From: Flavipsychrobacter stenotrophus
Lineage (GTDB): Bacteria > Bacteroidota > Bacteroidia > Chitinophagales > Chitinophagaceae
Reading direction: 5' to 3'
Assembly: GCF_002954265.1 (NCBI RefSeq)
Contig: NZ_PPSL01000004.1
Coordinates: 186,001 to 250,000 of the forward strand
Length of the DNA: 64,000 bases
The position numbers and the translations under genes are program-made. Shown here piece by piece: positions 18,098 through 26,013 of the stretch (positions are counted from its first letter, which is position 1; each line of letters begins with the position of its first letter). A model generated the notes under the pieces. That model was not told the origin of the DNA, ran no database searches, and saw nothing but the letters and a program-made list of their open reading frames with translations.

Positions 18098-19507
18098 TTA
18101 TTGATTGATGAATTTGGGGTGAATGAGATTTTCTATGCAGTAGATCTCATCCCACTTTTCCTGTGTTATCAGTTGTCTTTCGGTGACAGCGATATCATGA
18201 ATTGACTTCCCTGTTGCCAATGCCTCTTTGGCAATGGCTGCGCATATTTCATAGCCGAGAATTGGGTTAAGCGCAGTAACGATACCAATGCTGTTGAGCA
18301 CCATGTTACGGCAAACTTCCACATTGGCCGTAATACCCTTTACGCACTTTTCTGTCAGCGTGTTTATGGCATTGCCCATGTACTTAAGAGAGGTGAATAG
18401 GCTAAAAGCTATGACAGGTTCCATTACATTCAGCTGCAGCTGGCCGGCTTCGGCAGCCAGAGTGATCGTAAGATCTGTACCTATTACGTAATACGCTGTC
18501 TGGTTAACGACTTCCGGTATAACAGGGTTTACCTTGCCAGGCATAATAGATGAGCCTGCCTGCATACGTGGCAGATTGATCTCGTTAAAGCCGGTACGTG
18601 GACCTGATGATAACAGGCGTAGGTCGTTACAGATCTTAGAGATCTTGATAACGCTGCGCTTTAATGTACCCGATATCTGTACATAGGCACCTGTATCGGA
18701 GGTTGCCTCTATAAGGTCTTCGGCCAATGTAATTGGGAGCCCTGATATTTCTGCGAGGTATTGAGTACATAGTTCAGGGTAACCTTCAGGGGCATTGATG
18801 CGCGTGCCGATAGCTGTTGCGCCCATGTTGCATTCCGTAATAAGGTTTCGGGCTTCCTGCAGGCGCCTTACATCTTCACCAATAGTTGTAGCGAAACCAT
18901 GAAACTCCTGGCCCAGCGTCATAGGGACTGCATCCTGTAGTTGGGTTCTGCCCATCTTCAAAACGTCGTCAAATTCTTCACCTTTAGCAGCAAAAGCAGC
19001 CTGTAGGGCTTCTATGTCTGCTATGTATTCGTCTATCTTACGATATAGAGCTATTCTGAAGGCGGTAGGGTAAGCATCGTTGGTAGACTGAGAACAGTTG
19101 ACATGATTGTTGGGATGCAGGTGATCATAGTCTCCCTTGTTGTAGCCCATATGCTCTAACCCAATGTTGGCTATAACCTCATTTACATTCATGTTGATAG
19201 ATGTGCCTGCTCCGCCCTGTATGAGGTCTGTAACAAACTGGTCCTGGTATTTTCCTGCTATTAGTTCATCGCAGGCGAATATTATGGCATCGGCAATTTT
19301 CGGGTCCAGCACACCGCAATCGCGGTTGGCCATGGCTGCTGCTTTCTTTACAAACCCGAAAGCCTGTATAAATAATGGTTCATTAGCATTAGTAATGCCC
19401 GTGATATTGAAGTTCTCTACTGCTCTTAAAGTTTGTACACCGTAGTATGCATTGTTGGGTATTTCCTTCTCTCCAAGAAAATCATGTTCTATCCTGTATT
19501 GACTCAT
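18098..19507 (-). CDS. aspA: Aspartate ammonia-lyase
   Basis: Reversibly deaminates L-aspartate to fumarate and ammonia. 469 residues from the ATG at 19505-19507 (MSQYRIEHDFLGEKEIP); a TTG five codons earlier is less likely. Fumarase/aspartase superfamily motifs: catalytic-loop signature GSSIMPGKVNPV, QGGAGTSINMNVNEV, SQSTNDAYPTA. The N-terminal EHDFLGEKEIP favours aspartase over fumarase. Single gene with its own terminator. Confidence 0.93.
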   Translation of the reverse strand: MSQYRIEHDFLGEKEIPNNAYYGVQTLRAVENFNITGITNANEPLFIQAFGFVKKAAAMANRDCGVLDPKIADAIIFACDELIAGKYQDQFVTDLIQGGAGTSINMNVNEVIANIGLEHMGYNKGDYDHLHPNNHVNCSQSTNDAYPTAFRIALYRKIDEYIADIEALQAAFAAKGEEFDDVLKMGRTQLQDAVPMTLGQEFHGFATTIGEDVRRLQEARNLITECNMGATAIGTRINAPEGYPELCTQYLAEISGLPITLAEDLIEATSDTGAYVQISGTLKRSVIKISKICNDLRLLSSGPRTGFNEINLPRMQAGSSIMPGKVNPVIPEVVNQTAYYVIGTDLTITLAAEAGQLQLNVMEPVIAFSLFTSLKYMGNAINTLTEKCVKGITANVEVCRNMVLNSIGIVTALNPILGYEICAAIAKEALATGKSIHDIAVTERQLITQEKWDEIYCIENLIHPKFINQ

Positions 19508-19654
19508 AACAGATCGCTGCAAATTTTAGTTTAGTTATTAAAGAGTATGAAACGGTGATGGAGGGCGGTAAAATTAGTTTTTTTAGGTAGCTTTCCGATA
19601 TGTTTCGTTGAAACATTATTAATACTTTATCGTATTGGTATAAAATGTAACGTC

Positions 19655-20032
19655 ATGAATCTTAACCAGGTAACCGTTCCATCAGTTAATATACCGGCGG
19701 CAATAGCATTTTATCAGCGTTTAGGATTAAAGCTGATAGTGGAGGCGCTGCCTCATTATGCACGTTTTGAGTGCCCTGACGGCACTTCCACATTTTCGGT
19801 GCACCTTACAGACCGGCTACCTGACGGAGAGGGGACCTATGTGTATTTTGAATGTGATGACCTGGACGGAACGGTAGCATCTCTAATTGCCAGTGGAACT
19901 CTATTTGAAGAATTGCCTAATGATAAGTCCTGGCTATGGCGGGAAGCACGGTTAAGAGACCAGGATAACAATATCATCATTCTCTACTATGCGGGCGATA
20001 ACAGGAAAAATCCGCCCTGGCGGGTCAATTAA
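19655..20032 (+). CDS. VOC-fold (glyoxalase/bleomycin-resistance-like) protein
   Basis: 125 residues with two beta-alpha-beta-beta-beta halves: LNQVTVPSVNIPAAIAFYQRLGLKLI, then TYVYFECDDLDGTVASL, then WLWREARLRDQDNNIIILY. The last segment is the common DPDGN-type end (DQDNN). Metal-binding residues cannot be assigned with certainty, so the substrate is unknown. The 3' end overlaps the convergent thioesterase gene by four bases. Confidence 0.85.
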   Translation: MNLNQVTVPSVNIPAAIAFYQRLGLKLIVEALPHYARFECPDGTSTFSVHLTDRLPDGEGTYVYFECDDLDGTVASLIASGTLFEELPNDKSWLWREARLRDQDNNIIILYYAGDNRKNPPWRVN

Positions 20033-20586
20033 TCGGTTTTTACCAGGCAGCGTTCATGAGTTAATAATTCATTGTAGCTCTCCAGCTTCATAGGCATTTT
20101 TATGCTGTTGAGTGTATTCCTGTTTTGTTTGGACAGCTCTTTGCGTTTCATTGTTTCTACAAATCGTCTTACTTCGTCCTTAGTTTCTAATATAAGGCCC
20201 GGCACTTGTACTGGTTTGTGGTCATCTCCCATTGCTACCATGGTGAAGTAGCTGGTGTTAGTATGCTTGATCACTTGCGTTTTTACATTTTCTGAGCTTA
20301 CCCTGATGCCTACTATTAGTGAGGCACTACCCACATAGTTAACCGATGCGTTCAGGGATACCAGCTCTCCCACCTCAACCGGGGCAAGGAAATCGACGCT
20401 ATCAATAGAGGCCGTAACACAGTAAGTGCCGGCATGTTTCGCTGCGCACACGTAAGCTACCTTATCCATAAGTGACAGGAGTATACCGCCATGTATCTTA
20501 CCTCCAAAGTTGGCGTAGGATGGTATCATTAATTCTGTTATGGTTGTCTTGGAGTAGCGTACTGTTTTGAATCCTGTAGTGTCCAT
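20029..20586 (-). CDS. Acyl-CoA thioesterase (hotdog fold)
   Basis: 185 residues from the ATG at 20584-20586 (MDTTGFKTVRYSKT); the longer frame adds an unconvincing leader. The hotdog core has YANFGGKIHGGILLSLMDKVAYVCAAKHAG, the YciA/Acot7-type active-site helix, followed by TASIDSVDFLAPVEVG. These enzymes hydrolyse acyl-CoA esters in the cytoplasm; chain-length preference cannot be read from sequence. An extra C-terminal tail of about 40 residues is basic and variable. Confidence 0.88.
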   Translation of the reverse strand: MDTTGFKTVRYSKTTITELMIPSYANFGGKIHGGILLSLMDKVAYVCAAKHAGTYCVTASIDSVDFLAPVEVGELVSLNASVNYVGSASLIVGIRVSSENVKTQVIKHTNTSYFTMVAMGDDHKPVQVPGLILETKDEVRRFVETMKRKELSKQNRNTLNSIKMPMKLESYNELLTHERCLVKTD

Positions 20587-20660
20587 TAGGGCGTTTATGA
20601 GCCTACAAATTAAACACAAATGGAGCAAATATTGCCAATCGCTGAGCCATTACCGCAAAA

Positions 20661-20692
20661 CAGTAAAGGAGCCAATATAGGCTCCCTTACTG
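20661..20692. terminator. Orphan terminator-like hairpin
   Basis: 13-bp stem cagtaaaggagcc/ggctcccttactg with one wobble and a six-base loop. On the minus strand it is followed by TTTTGCGG. No annotated minus-strand gene ends here, so it may end a small RNA or be a remnant. Confidence 0.5.
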
Positions 20693-20704
20693 CAAACACC
20701 GATT

Positions 20705-20770
20705 ATGAAAAAACAATTTTTCCAGATTACTTCCTGGATGTTGTGTTATTCAACTTTATTTACCCTATAA
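20705..20770 (+). CDS. Possible 21-residue hydrophobic peptide
   Basis: ATG to TAA frame encoding a peptide that begins MKKQFFQITSW and is otherwise hydrophobic, like a free-standing signal-peptide core. It follows the orphan hairpin by 12 bases. It could be a small membrane peptide, a leader, or a remnant of an exported protein. Weak evidence: no clear ribosome site and too short for codon statistics. Confidence 0.2.
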   Translation: MKKQFFQITSWMLCYSTLFTL

Positions 20771-21084
20771 CGGCATAGTGATTTATTTATTGCGAAAGCT
20801 GTCCTAAGGGCCACTGAATCTTGAATTCGTGGGTAATCACAGGAGCTTAGTCACCGCATTTTTTTATTCTTCAAAAGTAGTCTGTGTGTATATTTATTTT
20901 TGCATAAAATGTATATTGTTGGTTAATAATCATTTTAATTACTATTTTTACATATCTAAATGGGGCTTTAACAAAAAGGTGATAAGTTGTTTAATAAAGA
21001 CGGTGGGAATATTTAGTGAAAAGATGTTGATAACAGGCCATCTCGCCAAACAATAATTTGAAAGATCAATAAGATCCTGTGCAT

Positions 21085-24000
21085 ATGAAAAAGATACTCC
21101 TAGTAGATGATAAGCCAGAGCTACTACAATCGGGTAGAGCAACATTTGAAGCCGGTGGATATGAGGTAGAGACCGCAAGTAACGGTGCCGAAGCATTGAC
21201 GCTTATAATGCATCATCAAATCGACCTGGTGATCACAGATGTTGTTATGCCGGTAATGAATGGCTATTCATTATGTTATGCTATCAGAACGGGAGTTCAT
21301 CAAAATGATGTTCCGGTAGTCATCTACTCTGCATCTTTTATAAAGCCCCGTCACAGAGAGTTAGGGTTGGAAGTTGGTGCCAATATTTTCATTCCAAAAC
21401 AAAGTAATAGCGATTACCTTCTGCAGGCCGCAAGTAGAATATTTTCGACGGAGGGGACAGGTAAGTGGATAGTCAATGAGCGGCTTTCAGCAGCGGAGGT
21501 ACTGAAGAAGTATGAAACTTTGCTGATAATGAAAATGGAAAGCAAAAGCGAATTGTTTTCCTTGACAGAGGTGGAGTTGATGAAAAATGAAGAACGTTTC
21601 CGTGCACTGGTAGAGCACAGTAATGATCTGATATCGATGATCGATGAAAAGGGTACTGTAATATATCACTCGCCAGCCGCTCGTCGCTTGCTAGGGTACG
21701 AAGGCAATGAAGCTTTGGGTATGCAAGCGCTTGATTTTTTTCACCCCGATGATCAGGCAGAGGTTATTGCCCGATTGCAAGTGTCATTAGGAAGGCCGGG
21801 GGAGCCTATCTTCAGAAGTAACAGGATGCGGCATAAAGATGGCCATTATATATGGACCGAAGGCAGTACCACCAATTTGTTACATGACCCCAGTGTAAAA
21901 GCGTTTGTTGGTAATTTTCGCGAGATAACGGAACGCATGGTTGCCGCCAGCAAACTGGAACAAAATGAAAAGAGAATAGAAGCAGAGCGTAAAAAATTTG
22001 CTGATCTTTTTGAGCAGGCACCGTCTTATATCTGTACACTTTCCGGACCTGATCTTGTATATGAAATGGCCAACCCGCTTTATTTACAGATCACGGGTAA
22101 AAGGGACATAATAGGTAAGAAAGCTAAGGAAGTTTTTCCCGAACTTGAAGCCCAGGGTTTTGTGGATCTGATATTTAATGTATACCACACCGGGGTGCCA
22201 TTTGCAGCTAGTGAAGTGCCCATCACCATAAAAAATGATGAAACAGGGTTGATGACAGAGCACTATATGAACTTTGTTTATCAACCATACAAAGGAGATG
22301 ATGGTAATGTAGCCGGCGTTTTCTTTTTTGCCAATCTTGTAACAGATCTGGTAAAAGCCCGGGAAGAGATGTCGGTGAAGGAGCGGCGCTTCAGAGCACT
22401 GGTAGAAAATGGCAGTGATGCAGTAGTTATTCTTGACGGAAACGGTGCACCAATATACCTGTCACCTTCGGTGGAAAAGTTATTGGGTTATATAGAAGAA
22501 GAGGCAAAGACACTAGATCTTTTTGCAATAACCCATCCCGATGATATAGAGGAGGTGAGAAGCGGGATGTTGGAAGTATTTGCTAATCCCGGTGTTGTTT
22601 TTGACGGTAGGATCAGCAGACTGAAACATAAAAACGGAACCTGGAGATGGTATGAGGCAACGCTCACTAACATGCTTCATGACCCTTTGATAAACGGGAT
22701 CGTAGATAATTTCAGAGATATAACTGACCGGAAAATTGCGGAGGAGAAAATAGAACATGCAAACAGGTTGTATTCATTCCTCAGTCATATTAACCAGGCC
22801 ATTGTACATGTGGATAACCAGACCAGTCTGTTTAAAGAGGCCTGCCGTATAGCTCATACTATAGGGAAATTTAAGATGGCATGGGTGGGTCTTCTGGACA
22901 GTGAGAATAAAACTGTTGACATAACTGAAGGAATGGGTGTTCTTCCGGAAGATGTGCATTTGTTTACGAACATTAAATATAGACCAGAAGGCGGCATAGC
23001 CCAGGTAGTGAGGTCTAAAACAGCTTTCGTATGCAATCATATGGAGGAACATCCTACGATGAAGGTTTGGGCTTCATATGTAGCTAAACGGGAGATCAGG
23101 GCTTTGATGATATTGCCCTTGCGTAGGAATGGAGAAATAATTGCAGTATTTAATTTATATGCTAATGAAGCAGATTTTTTTGACGAACAAGAAATTGATC
23201 TGCTGGAAGAAGTAGCTAACGACATTTCTTTTGCGATTGATGTTTTTGAAAAAGAAAGACTAAGAAAACATATGGAATTGAGGGTGCTTCATAATGAGCT
23301 GAGACTGAAGCAGGCGCAGGCGATAGCACACATTGGCAGTTGGGATTATGATTTTTCGATAGGTAAAGTAATCTGGTCTGAAGAAGCTTGTAGAATATAT
23401 GGCATCGATCCGGGAAAAAATGAGCTGGATGAAGGTGACTGGCAGTTTTTTTGCCACCCGGATGACTTGCAGGATATGCGCAAAGTTATTGAAAAAGCAC
23501 AGCTGTCGCTAACGGATTTTGCGCATAGTCACCGTATTATATTGGCAGATGGTACGATCAAACATATATTTTCGGAAAGCCATTTTGAGTTCGATAACAC
23601 AGGAAATCTGACTGATATACACGGAATCATACATGATGTGACTGCTAAGAAAGAGGCTGAGGAAAAAATTCTAAATGCAAACAGGCTTTATGCTTTTATC
23701 AGCCAGGTGAATCAAACTATTGTTCAGGTAACTAATGAAGAAGTGCTGTTTAAAGCAGTATGCGATATCGCTATTGAGCAAGGTCAATTTGATCTTGCCT
23801 GGATAAGTATGCCGGACCAGGAAAAACGTACCTTGAATGTGGTCGCACATTGTAATGCGACTGCGTCTGATATCAGTTTATTGAACAGCATCAAGTTTTC
23901 CGATGATGGACCGATAGCTCAGGTTATGAATACCGGAAAGCTATTTGTGATCAACGATTTTATAACAGATGAGGTAGCGGCAGACTTTAGAGCATATGCT

Positions 24001-25683
24001 TCGTCGAGGGGATTCCGATCTTGCATAGTGTTGCCGATAAGAAAGGGTGGTAAAACCATTGGTGCATATAATCTTATCTCTGCCAAAGCTAATTTGTTTG
24101 ATGCAGAGGAAATAAGCCTGCTCACAGAAGCGACTAACGATGTGTCATTTGCGCTGGATATCTTTGAAAAAGAGAAACATCGCAGTGAAATGGCGGAAAT
24201 AATACTACAGAGCGAAGCCAGTTTGAAACATGCACAAGCAATGGCGCATTTTGGAAGCTGGGAACTCGATTTTGCGACCGGTAAGGCAATATGGTCGGAA
24301 GAGGCCTGCAGAATATATGGTATACCAGTTGAGGACAGGCACAATCAGAATTTTGAGTCGTGGAAGGCTCATCTTCACCCCGATGATATGGAGCAGGTAT
24401 TGGCAATGGTAAAGGAAAGTGAAATAAATTTATCACGTACTGCATTAAATCATAAGATCATCACAACTGATGGGGTGGTTCGTCACGTATTTTCGGAAGC
24501 GCACTATAATTTTGACAGGAATGGTTTACCTGTGGGTTTGAGAGGGGTTGTACACGATATTACTGAGGCAAGAGCTGCAGAAGAGTCTCTGGCAAGGTCG
24601 GAAGAGAATCTGCGTTTGATAATGGATATCATTCCTCAGTCGATATGTCTTAAAAACTATGGCGGTAAATACATATTTGTCAATAAAAGTTATGCTGAGC
24701 TTTACGATTCGATACCTGAAGATATTATCGGGAAGTACATGGCGGAGGTAATGTCTGCGGAAAATGATATTGAACGAATAACCAACGAAAATAAACAGAT
24801 CATATCTTCGGGAGAAATGTTAACGATTCCCGGGGAGGAGTTTTATGATGATAGTGGCAAACTGAAGTTGTTTCATACAATGAAGGTGCCATTTACAGTT
24901 GCCGGGACTAACGAAAAGGCACTATTAAGTGTGTCTCTAGATATCACTGAGCAAAAAGCTGAGGAAGCGGAAAAGGCAAAGATCATCAGTGACATAGTGC
25001 AGCGTAATAAGGATCTGGAACAATTCTCTTACATTGTGTCACACAACCTCAGGGCACCGGTAGCTAACATTATCGGTCTTGCCGATGTACTTGTAGATGA
25101 TTCGCTAGAAACGGATGTAAGGGACAGTCTTATGACAGATCTATCGGGTTCGGTAAAAAAACTGGATAGTGTGATAATGGATATTAATTACATTCTACAG
25201 GTAAAGCACACAGATAGTAACCAAAAGGAACACGTTAATCTGTCTGCTATACTTAGCGATATAAAACTAAGTGTAGATAACCTGATAAGGAGTAATGATG
25301 TGCAGATAATAACAGACTTTAGTGCTGTCGATGAATTATTTACTCTGAAAAGTTATCTGTACAGTATCATTTACAATCTTGTATCTAACAGTATTAAATA
25401 TCGACGTGTGAACGTTGCGCCTGTACTACACATTGCCAGTAAAATGCAGGGCAATAAGATTGCACTGATCTTTGAAGATAATGGATTGGGCATAGACCTT
25501 TTAAAAAGAAAGGATGAGATGTTTGGTCTGTACAAGCGCTTTCATACTCATGTGAATGGTAAGGGTATGGGATTGTTTATGGTAAAGACACAGGTAGAGT
25601 CTTTGGGTGGGACGATATCTGTAGTGAGTGAGGTAAACAAAGGAACTACGTTTACAATTGAGCTTGATGGCGGCGGAGCGTGA
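21085..25683 (+). CDS. Receiver-PAS-GAF hybrid histidine kinase with an internal GAF-PAS duplication
   Basis: 1532 residues from the ATG at 21085; the GTG six bases earlier is unnecessary. Order: N-terminal receiver (phospho-acceptor Asp52 in LVITDVVMP), PAS (about 175-300), PAS (310-430), PAS (440-560), GAF (about 560-735), PAS (740-865), GAF (865-1040), PAS (1045-1165), PAS (1165-1290), HisKA with His1320 in IVSHNLRAP, HATPase with NLVSNSIK, DNGLGI and GKGMGLFM. No membrane helix, so it senses cytoplasmic signals. The two GAF-PAS blocks resemble each other (ANRLY...SQ/SHINQ and HIGSW/HFGSW). The C-terminal third is close to the kinase at 8591-12610. The receiver at the N-terminus suggests input from another kinase. 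No receiver gene adjoins it. Confidence 0.95.
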   Translation: MKKILLVDDKPELLQSGRATFEAGGYEVETASNGAEALTLIMHHQIDLVITDVVMPVMNGYSLCYAIRTGVHQNDVPVVIYSASFIKPRHRELGLEVGANIFIPKQSNSDYLLQAASRIFSTEGTGKWIVNERLSAAEVLKKYETLLIMKMESKSELFSLTEVELMKNEERFRALVEHSNDLISMIDEKGTVIYHSPAARRLLGYEGNEALGMQALDFFHPDDQAEVIARLQVSLGRPGEPIFRSNRMRHKDGHYIWTEGSTTNLLHDPSVKAFVGNFREITERMVAASKLEQNEKRIEAERKKFADLFEQAPSYICTLSGPDLVYEMANPLYLQITGKRDIIGKKAKEVFPELEAQGFVDLIFNVYHTGVPFAASEVPITIKNDETGLMTEHYMNFVYQPYKGDDGNVAGVFFFANLVTDLVKAREEMSVKERRFRALVENGSDAVVILDGNGAPIYLSPSVEKLLGYIEEEAKTLDLFAITHPDDIEEVRSGMLEVFANPGVVFDGRISRLKHKNGTWRWYEATLTNMLHDPLINGIVDNFRDITDRKIAEEKIEHANRLYSFLSHINQAIVHVDNQTSLFKEACRIAHTIGKFKMAWVGLLDSENKTVDITEGMGVLPEDVHLFTNIKYRPEGGIAQVVRSKTAFVCNHMEEHPTMKVWASYVAKREIRALMILPLRRNGEIIAVFNLYANEADFFDEQEIDLLEEVANDISFAIDVFEKERLRKHMELRVLHNELRLKQAQAIAHIGSWDYDFSIGKVIWSEEACRIYGIDPGKNELDEGDWQFFCHPDDLQDMRKVIEKAQLSLTDFAHSHRIILADGTIKHIFSESHFEFDNTGNLTDIHGIIHDVTAKKEAEEKILNANRLYAFISQVNQTIVQVTNEEVLFKAVCDIAIEQGQFDLAWISMPDQEKRTLNVVAHCNATASDISLLNSIKFSDDGPIAQVMNTGKLFVINDFITDEVAADFRAYASSRGFRSCIVLPIRKGGKTIGAYNLISAKANLFDAEEISLLTEATNDVSFALDIFEKEKHRSEMAEIILQSEASLKHAQAMAHFGSWELDFATGKAIWSEEACRIYGIPVEDRHNQNFESWKAHLHPDDMEQVLAMVKESEINLSRTALNHKIITTDGVVRHVFSEAHYNFDRNGLPVGLRGVVHDITEARAAEESLARSEENLRLIMDIIPQSICLKNYGGKYIFVNKSYAELYDSIPEDIIGKYMAEVMSAENDIERITNENKQIISSGEMLTIPGEEFYDDSGKLKLFHTMKVPFTVAGTNEKALLSVSLDITEQKAEEAEKAKIISDIVQRNKDLEQFSYIVSHNLRAPVANIIGLADVLVDDSLETDVRDSLMTDLSGSVKKLDSVIMDINYILQVKHTDSNQKEHVNLSAILSDIKLSVDNLIRSNDVQIITDFSAVDELFTLKSYLYSIIYNLVSNSIKYRRVNVAPVLHIASKMQGNKIALIFEDNGLGIDLLKRKDEMFGLYKRFHTHVNGKGMGLFMVKTQVESLGGTISVVSEVNKGTTFTIELDGGGA

Positions 25684-25735
25684 TCGTCATACCAGGCTGT
25701 GGCAATGCGCGACCAAAGGTGTTTAACTAAGAGGT

Positions 25736-25743
25736 TATCTTTG
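25736..25743 (+). promoter_or_regulatory. -7 box TATCTTTG, nearly leaderless
   Basis: Exact match to TAnnTTTG, ending only four bases before the ATG at 25748. In Bacteroidota transcription starts a few bases after this box, so the transcript would have almost no 5' leader. No good TTTG partner is seen 19-21 bases upstream. Confidence 0.45.
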
Positions 25744-25747
25744 CTAC

Positions 25748-25999
25748 ATGGAAGATGGTTTTAGTATTGATATAGAGTATAATGGTGAGGTTCTGAGTTT
25801 TGATGTTCGATTGGCCACAACAGGTTATACACATAATTTTATGGTCATCATAAATAGCATAGAGGTGACCTATGAGCCTGATGAAGAACGAAACTATCGC
25901 GCCATAGTAAACGCTGAAACAGCTCATAGCCTTAAAGATAAAGACAAGATGCTCATAGGCCTGGTAGGCGCAAAGCTGGATGAACTTAAGTACTTATAA
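25748..25999 (+). CDS. Small conserved-type protein of unknown function
   Basis: 83 acidic residues with alternating beta strands (FSIDIEYNGEVLSFDVRL, HNFMVIINSIEVTYEPDEE) and a C-terminal helix (LIGLVGAKLDEL). Cytoplasmic. The shape suggests a small beta-sheet protein; no motif was recognised. It follows the giant kinase by 64 bases with what looks like its own promoter, and runs convergently toward pbpC with only 14 bases between stops. Confidence 0.65.
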   Translation: MEDGFSIDIEYNGEVLSFDVRLATTGYTHNFMVIINSIEVTYEPDEERNYRAIVNAETAHSLKDKDKMLIGLVGAKLDELKYL

Positions 26000-26013
26000 A
26001 CAAACCGCACAAC

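Larger units (their letters stand above)
20587..21084. other. Divergent intergenic region with an orphan hairpin and tiny ORF
   Basis: 498 bases between the divergent thioesterase and giant-kinase genes. It contains a strong hairpin at 20661-20692, a 21-codon frame at 20705-20770, and A/T-rich DNA with a TATTTTTG box near 20901 that could serve the kinase. Nothing else is supported. Confidence 0.5.

Noticed and set aside
20829-21056. 75-codon plus-strand frame before the giant kinase
   Set aside because: A/T-rich promoter region with Phe/Tyr/Lys bias and no conserved features.
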